Shown: positions 29,780 through 50,689, counted from the first letter of the stretch. The stretch is 64,000 nt of DNA from Scylla paramamosain (GCF_035594125.1 NC_087192.1:4670001-4734000), one strand, 5' to 3'. Notes: generated by a model not told the origin, from the sequence alone. Translations and numbers: made by a program.

Positions 29780-30125
29780 CTACCCTTCCATTCCCGTCAC
29801 GGTCTCGTTATAGGGAGGCGGAGGCGGCAGAGCGGGGCATGTGGCAGCTACATTTGAAGCACGGAATGTATAGAACTACTGCTCCCGCCTCCACCTCCTC
29901 CCGGCTCCTTCTCTCCCGCCCTCCACTGAGTAAACAGGAGGCCCCTTAAGGCGGTGCATCCAGCCTTGTCTGCCTGCCTCGGGAGTCTTCTGAAAGCGGA
30001 GAATTACAAGCTTTCGCCCCGCCCCGCTTCCTCTTCTTGTCTCCCACCGCCTCAGCCGCCCCGCCTCCCTCAGCCAGTCTCTCAGCCGCCGCCCGCCTCC
30101 GTCTCCTTAGAAGCTGTTTGCTGTC
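29780..30125. other. GC-rich segment, no gene recognised
   Basis: About 340 bases of GC-rich, CpG-containing DNA with GGCGGAGGCGG, many CCGCC words and CAGCCGCC runs. It could be a CpG-type island, but no TATA, start codon with a sensible frame or donor persuades me. Confidence 0.35.
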
Positions 30126-30130
30126 TTGGG

Positions 30131-30535
30131 TTTGCTGGTGGTGGTGGTGGTGGTGGTGGTGGTGGTGGTGGTGGTGGTGGTTTCGATGGTGGTGGTGGTG
30201 GTGTCTACTTGTTAGCATCTATTTTTTTTTTTTTTTTTACGAGTTTGTTGTTGTTGTTGTCCATGTTGTTGTTGTTGCTGCTGCTGCTGTTGTGGTTGTT
30301 GTTGTTGTTGTTCTTGTTGTTGTTATTGTTTTTATTATTTTTATTGTTATTATTGTTATCACTATATTACTATTATTATTATTATTATTATTATTATCAT
30401 TATTATTATTATTATTATCATTATTATAGTGGTATTAGTAGTAGTAGCAGTAGTAGTAGTAGCAATAGTCATAGTAGTGTTATTATCATTCCCATTTTTC
30501 TTATATTTGACACCACCACCACCATCACCACCTCT
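30131..30535. repeat. Trinucleotide mosaic: (GGT)n, (TTG)n, (TTA)n, (GTA)n
   Basis: (GGT)n 30131-30180 and 30188-30202, (TTG)n with CTG variants 30246-30330, (TTA)n 30335-30427, then GTAGTAGCA words to 30470 and (CAC)n near 30510-30535. Neighbouring motifs differ by single substitutions, as if one trinucleotide tract had evolved into the next. Confidence 0.9.
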
Positions 30536-31174
<639 letters not shown>

Positions 31175-31176
<2 letters not shown>

Positions 31177-31624
31177 CGTCAGGTGGGAGATTGTGTGGAA
31201 GTTTGTTCAAGAGGCATTAAGGTAGAGGCCATTAGGTGAGGCAAGGTGTAGTCAGAGTAGCTAGGCTCAGGTGGAAGACGTGTGAGAGACTTTTGGTTTG
31301 GTTGCCGTGGTCAGGACGCTTTTCTGGTGTAAAGTCCCGAATGCTTATCTTACCTGATACCTCAGTGGGCCTTTTTTCATGTGTATTGTGTTTCTCTTTG
31401 CCAGTATCCCTCTTACATAAAAAAAAATAAAGGGAAAAGAATCATCTGGTCATTCCTGCAAAATGTAAATGAAGGAGGTTATTGTAGGAGGAGTGAGTTG
31501 ATGTCTTGTTTGCTGCTGCTGGTGGTGATGGTGGTGGTGGTGAAGTGGTCATGTGGGTTTCTCTTTCTTAGGTTCTACTTGTATTTTCTTTTCCAGTAAA
31601 CTGATGGAAGGTGAAATGCTCTTT
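31175..31624. other. Unique spacer
   Basis: Mixed DNA with a short (GGT)n-like run near 31518-31542. No gene seen. Confidence 0.45.
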
Positions 31625-32060
31625 TGTTTGGGTAGTGATGGAAGTGTGACGGGTAATGCGTTCACTCTTGTATTTTCTCCTAATACAGAAATGTGGCTAA
31701 CTAAATTGACTTTTTTTCTTGTAATTAATAAAAGAATGCTTATTGAATTAGTTGATTGGGATTTCCTTAAGTATTTCTTTTAAACATATGCGCTACCAAC
31801 ATGGCTGACTGACTGACTGAATTAATTGATTGATATGCCCTTCAGTGTTAAATTTCAACAATACCAGCAAGATTGACTGATTGGCGAAGTCAGTTTCCCT
31901 TCACCTCATAAACAATAGCAGTGTAATGGACTAAGTGACTAACTGAGCGAGCTTTCTTTCTCGTACACGAAAGAAACATGACTGAGCAATTGACTGATTT
32001 GGGTGAATTTTTCTTCCTTATCTCTTCAAATCATACAGACATGAGGAATTGAACTGAATA
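31625..32060. repeat. Degenerate ~55-65-bp tandem array with GACTGACTGA cores
   Basis: Copies share an ACA..AAxATGGCTGACTGA core followed by AATTGATTGATTTTCCTTC-like sequence. Cores lie near 31685, 31727, 31803, 31870, 31925, 31975 and 32037. It is old and uneven, but the order of blocks is kept. Confidence 0.6.
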
Positions 32061-33190
32061 GTATGATTTAGTTATCGTTCGTCATCATACATTTTGCCAT
32101 GAAATTTACCAGTGCATGAATCCCGGTGACTAAGGTTTCCGTGATATGTACTTTTTTTGCATGAGAAAGTTACTTAATATAATGAGTTTCCTTCCTTCCT
32201 TCGCAATTTGAAATAAGTTTGTTAGGAAACTTTTGACCATAAATGAAACGGGAACAGCGTCACCTGGAGTCCATGCAGCCGTGACTCATATCTTGCCCAT
32301 AAATTTCCATTACAAACTGAACACACTTTCCCAGCGCAGCAGCCAGGTGTGCAGCAGGGCAGGTGACTTCCTGGGGACAGGTGCTTTTGGGGCTTGTGTG
32401 CCAGAGAGTTCTCCTTATCCACCTTAGAAAATCAAGGCTGCTAAATGGATGATGCAAACTATACGGCAAAATCATAGTAAAAGGAACGCACCAACAGTAT
32501 GCAGATAAAAATTGTGAGCTTCTTTTAAACAGACATTTTGAAGTTCATTTTATCTGATTTTGAGGTTCATGTATAAATTTCTGATTTAAAAAAAAAAATT
32601 TAAAGCAACTAACTAGCCATAAATCACCAAAATTCAATCAGGTCTACCTTAGTGTCTCATACGCGTTGTAACGAGAATAGAAGCATAGACGCAGGATAAG
32701 ACACTTTTTAAACAAGCTGTATGTGTCTCAAGAACTCCAACTATCTTCTCTTTACACTTATCAACCCTTATCCAGCCCTGCATATCTTAACACTCCCTCG
32801 TCAGTTAATCTTACTGCCCGTGTTATCCCAGTAAGATCTCTACCTGGCCTTCCTTCTCCAACCATCCTCAGGTAAAAGAAGACAAGTCAGACTCGGACAT
32901 GTCTCTACATGAACCTAAATAGCGGACTTGATCCCCATTCGTGACTAAAAGGCGGGAAAGACTTGTCTAGTACCGCCTTGTGACGCCCCACTTACGTCCA
33001 CTTACGCCCTGCTCTCCTGTCCAGCGTCACGTGCGGGGACCTGAATAGCGCAGAGCCTGGCCAGGGCTAGGACATTGCTCCCTCTTGGCCGTGAGGTTAG
33101 GTTAGGCTAGGTGATGCACTTACTAGGACCTAGTTGGGTTAGGCAAGGGATTCGATCCTGTTAGGTCATGTTCCGGTCCACTTAACCGCC
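32061..33190. other. 1.1 kb SSR-poor unique DNA
   Basis: Balanced composition. A few overlapping open frames near 32222-32475 on both strands are unrecognised. A short GAGGTTAGGTTAGGC near 33090 is a two-unit echo of the telomere-like motif. Confidence 0.45.
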
Positions 33191-33960
33191 TCCATTACCC
33201 CAGGGGCGCCCTCCTTCCCTTCCTCGATTCTCCTCTTTCTTCCGCCACTCTCTCTCGCTCTCGTTCTTTCCCTTCTTTCTCCTCCTTGGTATTTCTCCGC
33301 TCGTGTAGCGCACCTCTTATCAAGTCACCACCTCCTCTTCCTCCGTTTATTATCACGACGCTGTTGTATTTTTCCTTTTTTCCTTTTTTTCTTGGTATTC
33401 ATTTCCCATACTCTGTACCTTTTCCATTTCATGTCCTTTTCCTCTCTTTTTTATCTCCCAGGTGTCTTTCCCTTTTCCTTTCGCACTTCCATATAATTTC
33501 TCAATCTTTGTCATTTTCATGAGTTTACTATTTTTAATTTCCATCTAACCACTTTCAAATTTCCTCCTGCCCTTTCTCACTCCTTCCTACTCTTGCAACT
33601 AGTACCTCCCTCTCTCCTCCTCCTTCACCTCTCTCCTTCCTTTTAACCTTTTCTCCTTCTGCCCTTCTCACGCTTCCAACCCTTCCTTCCTAGTACTTCC
33701 CTCCCTCCTCCCCGTCTCTCTTTTCCTCCCTCGCCTGCCCGGAAAGTGAGTCCATTTCACTTGTACTACATAAAAGTCGAAGGCGAAGGTCAATTTCCAT
33801 ATGTGTGGGTCTCTGCCATTTGGATAAGTGCCCCCTCCCTTTCCTCTTCCCTTCTTCATTCTCGCTCTCTCCTCTCTTTTCTCCTTCCTTTTCTTTCCCA
33901 TCCCTCCACCCTCTCTCCTTTCTCCCTCCCTCTCCCTCCTTTCCCTCCCACGCGCCGTAA
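33191..33960. repeat. Polypyrimidine tract
   Basis: About 770 bases of irregular C/T-rich DNA, broken by a mixed segment at 33745-33830. Open frames on both strands are compositional. Confidence 0.55.
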
Positions 33961-34064
33961 TGGACCCGCTCGTGGAAGTAGGAAGTGCTGAGGTCAAGGT
34001 CACTCGTTAATGGGATTTCGTGGACGGCAGGTGAAAGAGAGAGGGTCAGGGAGGCCAGGTGAGG

Positions 34065-34180
34065 TGAGGTGGTGGTGGTGGTGGTGGTGGTGGTGGTAGT
34101 AATGGTGGTGGTGGTGGTTGTAAAAAGTGGTGATAGTGGGAAGTGTGGTGGTGTTTGTAGTTTGTGATGGTGGTGGTGAG
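34065..34180. repeat. (GGT)n degenerate array
   Basis: (GGT)n at 34070-34096 followed by GTGGTGGTG/GTAG variants to about 34178. Confidence 0.85.
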
Positions 34181-34233
34181 TGTTAAGAAAACAACTTATA
34201 AATTGAATTAGTTAGGAGAGAAGATGGGAGATT

Positions 34234-34830
<597 letters not shown>

Positions 34831-34900
34831 CAGCTTCTCCACTACTTCCTCCTCCTCCTCCCATTCAAAGTAATATGATCGCCTACCCTCAGCTAGAACA

Positions 34901-36300
<1,400 letters not shown>

Positions 36301-36330
36301 TCCTCGTCCCTCCTCGTCCCTCCTCGTCCC
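36301..36330. repeat. 10-bp repeat, three perfect copies
   Basis: TCCTCGTCCC occurs three times head to tail inside a GC-rich segment. Confidence 0.95.
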
Positions 36331-36873
36331 TCTCACCCTCCACATTTCCCATAAGCACTTAGGGAGAGACGGCAGGGAAGGGAAGGGAAGGGGTCACGTA
36401 AGCTCACACAGTGCCATTGCGTGGATGGGCCAGTCTCCCTCACCCCTGCATCGCCCGCTAAGTGATGGCCACACAAGTTGTCTTCGATTGGCCCATGCCG
36501 GCGTGTGTGGCCATTAAGAAGGAGGGTGGGTGGACTAACGGCCCGCGGAGAGGCTCGCTGCGGTGCCACTCACAAGACGCCCGCCATTCTTGACTCGCTT
36601 ACATGGAAAAGAAGCTCACACACACAGCACCCACACGGGAAAAGAAGAAGGAAGTGAGGGGTGGCGCGGGACTCAATACAGTGTGTGGGGAGATGAAAAA
36701 GTCCTCGTGGTGTAAGAAGTTGCCAGGAAGCCAGCGAGGCGAGGCGAGGCTTCCCTCAGACTCCTGAAGGGGAAGCCGCAGAAGAAGAAGTGGAGAAGGA
36801 GGAGGAGGAGAAGGAAGAAGAAGGGTTTGTTTACCGCGTGGGGGCGTGACAGTCAGTCTCCGCGGCGCCTCGG

Positions 36874-36879
<6 letters not shown>
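36331..36879. other. GC-rich unique DNA
   Basis: Includes GCGTGGATGGGCC, GATTGGCCC and GCCCGCGGAG patches and a purine-rich AAGAAGAAG/GGAGGAGG run near 36780-36820. No coding segment recognised. Confidence 0.4.
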
Positions 36880-36946
<67 letters not shown>

Positions 36947-37210
36947 TGTGTGTATGTGTTTCTTCCTACCTTCCTCCATTCCTGTGTTTATGAAAGAATA
37001 ACTTCATCCATTTCTTTCTCGTTTCTCTCTTTCATCCCTCCTCCCCTCTCTATCTTTCATTCCCTTCTATTTCTCCCTTAGATTATCCTTCCCTCCCTCC
37101 CTCCCTCCCTTCCTTCCCACTCATATACATACATCTCGTTAGACAAACAAAACGCGCCAGAAATAGATTCAACTTTTCCTTATCCTTTCTCGTTGCGTGT
37201 GTCCCTCATG

Positions 37211-37262
<52 letters not shown>
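36880..37262. repeat. Two (GA)n arrays with C/T-rich spacer
   Basis: (GA)n 36880-36944 runs into a short (GT)n; (GA)n 37215-37262. The spacer contains (CCCT)n near 37090-37112. Confidence 0.95.
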
Positions 37263-37264
<2 letters not shown>

Positions 37265-37539
37265 TTTGCTCTCCTTGCCTCGCCATCCCTTTCCTTTCTT
37301 GTTCATCTCATTTCTTTCTTCTTTCCTGTTTTCTTCCCGTCTTTCGATATATTTTTTTCTTTTTCTTCCTTTCTTTGTTTTACCTTCCCCTGCTTCTCAT
37401 CCACCTCCTCCTGCTCTACCTTATCTTCCTTCTCTTATCCTCCTCCTTCTTCATTGTCCTGTCTTTTACGCAGTAGCATTTTAGAAGTAGTTCCCAAAAT
37501 ACCTTGTAAGGACCTAAAAGTCTGTTGCTGTATGGTTAT

Positions 37540-37709
37540 CCTCCTCCTCCTCCTCCTCCTTCTCCTTCTCCTTCTCCTTCTCCTTCTCCTCCTCCTCCTC
37601 CTCCTCCTCCTCCTCCTCCTCCTCCTCCTCCTCCTCTTCCTCCTCCTCCTCCTCCTCCTCCTCCTCCTCCTCCTCCTCCTCCTCCTCCTCCTCCTCCTCC
37701 TCCTCCTCT
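37540..37709. repeat. (CTC)n, longest trinucleotide array
   Basis: About 170 bp of (CTC)n with a block of CTT/CTC alternation at 37560-37590 and single CTT variants later. Confidence 0.96.
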
Positions 37710-38778
<1,069 letters not shown>

Positions 38779-38865
38779 AACTCGCTCCACGCTCACAAAT
38801 TTGATAAAAAAAAGTGAACATCGTCAAAAGATAATCAAGTTAGAATGACAACTTCCTCGGACGCC

Positions 38866-39340
38866 TTCCTTCTTTTATTCCTTCCTTATTTCCTTCCTTC
38901 CTTTTTTCCTTCCTTCCTTCATTCCTTCCTTCCTTCCTTTTTTATTCATTATATACTAACAATTTTTGTTCAGTCACTATTTTTTTTTCCTTTCTATCTT
39001 CCTTTTTTTCCTTTTTCCCTTCCTTCTTTTCTTTTTTCCTTCCTCCACTTCTTTTTTCTTTCTTTTTTTCCTTCCTTCCTTCCTTCTTTCCCGCCTTTCT
39101 TCCTTTCTTCCTTCTTTCTTTTTTCTTGCTTCCTTCCTTCCTTTTTTTCCTTCCTTTTTCTTTCCCGCCTTTCTTCCTTCCTTCCTTCCCTTTTCATTCA
39201 TTATATACTAATTAATTTTGTCCAATCATTATTCCTTTGCTTCCTATCTTTCTATCTTCTTCCTTCTTTCCTTTTTTCCTTCATTCATTCACTCATTAAT
39301 TTTTCCCTTCCTTCCCTCCTTCATTTCCTTCCCTTGCCAT
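38866..39340. repeat. (CCTT)n-rich tract with a 252-bp tandem duplication
   Basis: ATTCATTATATACTAA starts at 38944 and 39196, each followed by AATTTTTGTTCAGTCACTATT-like sequence and then a TTTCTATCTTC block, and each preceded by (CCTT)n. The duplicated unit is therefore mostly tetranucleotide-like DNA with an embedded unique tag that proves the duplication. Confidence 0.8.
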
Positions 39341-39367
39341 TTATGTTCCATGTTCTTCACTTCCCCC

Positions 39368-40668
<1,301 letters not shown>

Positions 40669-40866
40669 ATCATTCTCACCAGCTTGGAAACGTTAAAATA
40701 GGTAAATGTTAAGGAAATACAAGATATATGTATATATATAGAATTATGAAAACAGTATCACTGGATATGTGCTTTTAATGTTTTGTCTGGCTAATGATTT
40801 TCCAGCGTGAAATTAGGTGAATAAGTCAAAAATTTTCTTTTGTCTGGCTGATGAAAAGAGTGATGT

Positions 40867-41066
<200 letters not shown>

Positions 41067-41276
41067 ATCTTGTCACTCTTTATGCAACTTCGCCGCCGCT
41101 CTTCAAGGTCGCCACGCAAAAACAACGCCTGTGTTTTATATCAGTTCACTAAACATGCATTTTTCTTTTTTTTTCTTTTTTTTTCTTCTTGACTTGCACA
41201 ACATCTTTCTGACTCGGGATTTCTGACCTTCCATCCACCTCTTTCTGGCACTTGTTTTCCTCGCTTTCTCTTCACT

Positions 41277-41478
41277 CCTCCTCCTCCTCCTCCACCTCCT
41301 CCTCCTCCTCTTTTTCCTTTCCTCCAGTCCTCGCTCCTTTCTCTCAGGCGGCTCAAAATCCTTCTCCTTCTGTGGACGAGGCATGATTTTTGTTGTCTTG
41401 TTTTCATAATTTAAGGATCATCAAGCTCTCCTCCTCCTCCTCCTCCTCCTCCTCCTCCTCCTCCTCCTCCTCCTCCTC
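41277..41478. repeat. (CTC)n arrays
   Basis: (CTC)n 41277-41310 with one CAC variant and 41428-41478. Confidence 0.93.
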
Positions 41479-42569
41479 TTACTTCCGTCTGCGCAGCATT
41501 CCCTCTGCGTTCCCCAAACTATTTTCTGTCTTGCGCAGTGCTTTTTTTTTCAGAGAACCACGAAAGCGCAGATTTTCCTTCATTTTTGACACATTTTAAT
41601 TTCGTGGTGTTTTCTGTTGACATGGCGCGCCGCTCGTAGGATCCTGAACTAAGGGAACGTGGCGAGTGAAAAATTGTGTTGGTTTCGTCGTGAGATTTTG
41701 GCTGAGTGAGGTAGATGAATAGGAATATGGGTAGATAGGTTACTAATCAAATACATTATGCATTTTGATCCGACTGTCCGTTTATAAGATACGTGCTTGC
41801 AGAAAATGGTAGCTTTTAGGGTCTGATACGCTTAATAGTCCAATATTAATTCTATTTTGATATTTGCAAAGGTTTATAAAGAACACATTTGGTGCAGAAA
41901 GACTTAAATACAGTGGATAAAGAAATAACTGCTGCTGAACTTTGCAACTCTCTACCCATATCCGTTTATCGTCTTTCCTCCGACATCGGTTGTTTTGAGG
42001 AAAGAAGCATCAAGACACCGTAACTAAATTAACCTAGCTTTTACAATCTTTTATACTAAACTTTACAAAATGAGCTAGGCTATTTTTAGTTTCCTGTGCC
42101 CTTGACCAGACTCCCTGGCGCGTGAAGAGAATAATACTTGTTTACATATTATTTGAATTTCCAACCTTCTTACATTTCTTGGATAACACATTTCACACGT
42201 TAAGGCACAAGCTGAAAATGTTGAGGAGAGAGAAAAACAGCAAATATTTGTCTCCCGTCCCTCACAGTCAGAAATTAAAAGCTTCCACCAAATCTTACAT
42301 AATGAGAGAGGGAATAACAGCTCTCCTCCGTCACTCTCGCCCCCTCACTCATAAACCCATTACTCTCACTTCCCCACTCTCATCTACCTTATCTCTCATC
42401 CTTCACCCTCATTTCGTAATCTCCTCGCCATCATCTCTCACCCTTCCAGTAATAGCAGTTTGTGAAGCACTGGAGCGAAGCCCATTAGAATCCATTAGAA
42501 AAAAAAAAAGAGTATTGTTTCTGGCGCTTCATCCGGAAAATATTGTTGTACTGCAGGAGGGCGGAGATG

Positions 42570-42571
<2 letters not shown>
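41479..42571. other. 1.1 kb SSR-poor unique DNA
   Basis: AT-rich and mixed. The longest + frame (ending 42574) starts at GTG, is of ordinary composition and is not recognised. C/T-rich at 42320-42450. No splice-flanked exon stands out. Confidence 0.45.
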
Positions 42572-42655
<84 letters not shown>

Positions 42656-43004
42656 GACAGGGAGGAGAAAGAACACGATGATGAAGAGGTGGTGAAGGAG
42701 GAGGAGGAGGAGGTGGTGGAGTGAAAATCCGAAGGTTGTCAGAGAGAGAGAGAGAGAGAGAGAGACGACAGGACAAAACCTTTACTAGTACGAATTTTAG
42801 CTTATAAATGACAAGAATACGTGTGTGTGTGCGTGTGTGTGTGTGTGTTTGTGTGAGTTTGTATGATGGAAGGCCACGGGTAAATTGTTGACTATTGATG
42901 TTGCTAGCAAATATGAGGCATCACCCCCAACGCCATCACAAGGGAAGGGTTAGACTCTCTCATACATCTAAAGGGGACACCTCATTCCTCGCACCTTACC
43001 AATT

Positions 43005-43096
<92 letters not shown>
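42572..43096. repeat. Direct (GA)n arrays
   Basis: (GA)n 42572-42652, a short (GA)n 42739-42765 and (GA)n 43007-43096, with a (GGA)n and a short (GT)n between. All GA arrays here point the same way. Confidence 0.95.
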
Positions 43097-43098
<2 letters not shown>

Positions 43099-43278
43099 AT
43101 GTAAAGTAAGACATGGAAAAGAGTATGATCAGTGCAATAGAAAAGAAAATGAGTGAGCAAAGAAAAAGGAGGAAAAGGGAAGGAGGAAACAGTAAACAAA
43201 AGGAAGGTAAGGAAATCTCAATGAAAGCAGGATGAAGAGGAGGAAGAAGACAAAGAAAAAGAAGAGTAGGAAGAATAG

Positions 43279-43312
<34 letters not shown>

Positions 43313-43372
43313 AGGAGATTGTAGTCATGAGGTGCTGCTCTGTTATGAGGACGATGTTGTAAGAGTGTCCAT

Positions 43373-43373
<1 letters not shown>
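43097..43373. other. Purine-rich spacer
   Basis: A/G-rich with (GGA)-like runs near 43278-43318. No gene seen. Confidence 0.55.
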
Positions 43374-45232
<1,859 letters not shown>

Positions 45233-45456
45233 GGCAAAAATGGGAAAGAGTGGAAACAAAGGAATGTGGGGTTTCTAGTGAAGAGGGAAAGAGATGGAGA
45301 GGGAGGGGAGAGCGCCACCTTGTCTATGAGGCAGGGCGGGGGAAGAGGAAGAGGGGCTGACTGGGTAAGGGGACGAGCAGGGGTGGCAACTATGCACCTC
45401 AGTTAGTCATGCACACGTTTCCCTTTGTTATTCATGGCAAATAGCAATTAAATTTT

Positions 45457-46208
<752 letters not shown>

Positions 46209-46210
<2 letters not shown>

Positions 46211-46440
46211 GACGCTGTGTCCAAAAAATATATTCCACCAATCAGAGAGTGGCGGCGGCGTCGGGTCGCAGCTTTTAGTAGAGAGTCACCTGCCTTTGTT
46301 TCCCGGCGAGCGGTGCCTGGCGCGGCTCTGGGGCGTCCGGTCATAAAGGCAAATCCCGGCCATAAATATCCGGCCAGCCACGTTAGCGGAGGCCACGCAG
46401 GATACACAAGGCGCACACAGGACGCCATCTCTAGCTGCTG
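46209..46440 (+). promoter_or_regulatory. GC-rich segment with CCAAT and TATA-like matches
   Basis: A CCAATCAG word (46238-46245, the NF-Y type of CCAAT box) is followed by GGCGGCGGCG, and about 120 bp downstream by CATAAATATC (46361-46370), a TATA-like word within GC-rich, CpG-containing DNA. The order fits a + strand promoter. No downstream exon is recognised before the trinucleotide field at 46460, so the function is unproven. Confidence 0.25.
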
Positions 46441-46454
46441 GTGTCGCTACTCAG

Positions 46455-46682
46455 GAGGGAGTTGTTGTGGTAGTTGTGGTGGTGATGGTGGTAATGGGGA
46501 AGATAGAAAGTTTGTTTAATTTTTTTTTTTTTTTTTGGGGGGGGGGTGTTGTTGGCGTTGGTTATTGTGGTAATGGTAGTAATGGAGGTTGTGGTAGTAG
46601 TACTAGTAGCAGTAGCAGTAGTAGTAGTAGTACTGTTGTTCTTCTTGTGGTAGTAGTAGTAGTAGCAGTAGTAGTAATAGTA

Positions 46683-46744
<62 letters not shown>

Positions 46745-46745
46745 C
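46455..46745. repeat. GTG/GTA/TTG trinucleotide field
   Basis: GTTGTGGTAGTTGTGG words, a T16-G9 run near 46520-46546, (GTA)n with GCA variants 46590-46680 and (TTG)n 46683-46744. Confidence 0.9.
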
Positions 46746-47504
46746 GTGGTATCCGTTGCAGTAATGGTGCTGGAAGTAGCAGTTGGCATTAGTGGCATTA
46801 CTTTAAGCTGTGTTATAAGGAAACCGAACAGTCCAGCAAGCTTCTGTCCTCCCTTACTCTCGATAAGAACAAGTATACCAGACACTTCCTCACCACCGAA
46901 GTAGCATAACAAAAAATAGCCTTCCTTGTTCTGCTTGTGACCTGAACTCAATATGTTTTGGTCTGAACACACTCTTTTCCTACACCCTCTTTATCCTTCT
47001 CCGTCCCCTCGCCTTCAGGTAGTCATAGAAGGGTCGGTGGCGTGTGTGTGGGATCGCGTGGCAGCCTGAGGGGAAGCATACGTAGCCAGCTGACCTTTGT
47101 GGCTGAAATGCAGTATCAAGGAAGGACGTGAGGGTTGGGCGAAGGTAGAGATTTTCTATTATTAAGTTGGTGCGGCGTGGCAGTGTAAAGTAATTACGTG
47201 GAGTCGATTATTTTCAGTCCTGGAGGAGGCGGACGTAAGGGAAAGGAACCTCAGCCAACCGGGATATGTCAGGGGAGGGGAAGCACAGAGCTTGTTGTGT
47301 GTGTGTGTGTGTGGTTGTGTGTAGGTGTGAGTGTGGGTGTGTGTTAGTGTTATCTCGACTCAGATTTATGTGTTGGGTCGATTAGTGTGTGTGTGTTTTT
47401 TTTTTTTCTTTTTTTTTTGACATTATTGAAATATTGAGAAACATAAATTGAAAAATCATGTTCATAAATAGGTATTATAGTTGGGATGTTATTTATGTTA
47501 TAGT
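46746..47504. other. Unique DNA with short (GT)n
   Basis: Mixed; short (GT)n near 47294-47314 and GTGTG words to 47345; T runs near 47398-47419. No gene recognised. Confidence 0.45.
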
Positions 47505-47511
47505 ACTAGTG

Positions 47512-47548
<37 letters not shown>

Positions 47549-47611
47549 AAGTAGTAGTGGTAGTAGTAGTAGTAGTAGAAGTAGTAGTTGTAGTAGTAGT
47601 TGTTGTAGTAG

Positions 47612-47683
<72 letters not shown>

Positions 47684-47822
47684 GAGTAGTAGTAGTATGA
47701 ATAGTAGTAGTAGTTTGTTGTTGTTGTTGTTGTTGTTATTGTTGTTCTTGTTATTGATGTTGCTGATGTTGTTGTTGTTGTTGTTGTTGTTATTGTTGTT
47801 GTCGTTGTTGTTGTTGTTGTCG
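47505..47822. repeat. (AGT)n and (TTG)n field
   Basis: (AGT)n with GAA/TTG variants 47505-47714 (about 210 bp), then (TTG)n with TTA and CTG variants 47715-47822. Confidence 0.93.
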
Positions 47823-48011
47823 GACAAAATACACTAGGAAAACTAACCATATCAAGAAAGAGAAGGAGGGGAAGCAGGAGGAACAGGAGGTGAATGAATC
47901 TAAAGAAAATAAGACAAGAATGAAAAGCAGAAAGAAAAGGTCAGACAGCAGAAGTAGAGCCTTACCATTACGCGAACCAACCACTTAAAGCAACGACTTC
48001 TTGGTAAAATA

Positions 48012-48013
<2 letters not shown>
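47823..48013. other. Purine-rich spacer
   Basis: No gene seen. Confidence 0.5.

Positions 48014-48075
<62 letters not shown>
48014..48075. repeat. (GT)n microsatellite
   Basis: About 62 bp of pure (GT)n. Confidence 0.97.
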
Positions 48076-49560
<1,485 letters not shown>

Positions 49561-49805
49561 CTTCCCATTACGTATTACCAAATCTCCCTCCCAGTATGTA
49601 ATGTTCTACCTAGCTAAACCTTCTCTCAGCCTCCTGCCACACCAAAGCCCTGCAACATACACAACCCTTTTCCCTTCCTGCACCATCCCATTACCCATTT
49701 CTGTATCGATCTATGCCTTTCTGTCCCTATATGAAATTTCCTAACTGACTAACCTTCCCCTTAGATTCCTGTCACACTTAAGGCCTCCTGTTAGTCGCCT
49801 ACACA
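49561..49805. repeat. Two-copy degenerate duplication, ~124-bp unit
   Basis: CCCATTAC starts near 49564 and 49688. Both copies continue with an ATyT..CCTATAT or CAGTATGTAAT block, a CTAGCTAA or CTGACTAA block followed by CCTT, a CCTG(C/T)CACAC block and a CCTACACA or ACATACACA end. Confidence 0.65.
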
Positions 49806-49977
49806 GAGTTGACGAGCACTTCCCCAGTCCTCTCACGCACGAATTTCAAGTTCTTACGCCCACTGGCAATTCCTGCTAATCTTCGCGCGTCCTCCGTCTG
49901 GGAGAATAAAGATTGCCAGATAGTCTTTATATTCTCGTGAAGATAATGACGCAGATTTCTTTTCTTCTTTATTGTCG

Positions 49978-50081
49978 TTGTGTTGTTGTTGTTTTTTTTT
50001 CTTGTTCTTGTTCTTGTTCCTGTTCTTTCTTCTCCTGGTTTCTTGTTCTTCTTCCTATTCTTTTTCTTCTTCTTCTTCTTC

Positions 50082-50152
<71 letters not shown>

Positions 50153-50330
50153 TTTATTATCGTTACTATTATTATTATTGTTATTATTATTATTATTGTT
50201 ATTATTATTATTGTTGCTGCTGTTATTGTTGCTCTTGTTGTTATTATTATTATCATTATCATCATCATCATCATTATCATTATTATTACTATACTATTAC
50301 TACTACTACCACCACCAACACTTCCTCTAT
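49978..50330. repeat. TTG/CTT/TTA/ATC/TAC trinucleotide mosaic
   Basis: (TTG)n, TCTTGT words, (CTT)n near 50067-50083, (TTA)n 50083-50160, TTATTG/TTGCTG mixtures, (ATC)n near 50250-50280 and (TAC)n/(CAC)n to 50320. It is the second such mosaic (compare 30131-30535) with the same order of related motifs. Confidence 0.9.
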
Positions 50331-50649
50331 TATTAGCTCTATTCCATCATTAACTCTGGTGTTCCTTGCCATTTACATTGACTATTTTCCCCTCATTATC
50401 TACCACCACCACCACCGCCACCACTACCTCCCCCATGTCCTCTCCTCTCCTGTCCCTCACCTTCACACTCCCGCCCCGCCACTTCGCACCCCGCGCATCC
50501 AAACTCCACTTCTGAGCCATTGAGGGAATCAGTGTGCCTTCCACGGGGACCTAAGCGTTGGATATTCTCCTCTGACAAATTTTAATCCGATTATGATCTG
50601 GAGAGAACTTTGGAGGTGGAGGCTGGAGATGGAGGTGGATCACGAGCGG

Positions 50650-50682
<33 letters not shown>

Positions 50683-50689
50683 TACTTTC
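50331..50689. other. C-rich spacer with short (GA)n
   Basis: (CAC)n near 50402-50424, C-rich DNA to 50500, mixed, and a (GA)n of about 34 bp with one AAA break at 50650-50683. No gene seen. Confidence 0.55.

Noticed and set aside
33140..33165. GGATTCGATCC, like a tRNA T-loop
   Set aside because: The stem does not pair properly and no D-arm, anticodon arm or acceptor stem fits upstream.
42122..42574. 150-codon + frame of ordinary composition
   Set aside because: It begins at GTG, passes through C/T-rich DNA and matches no family that I know; length is within chance for the region.
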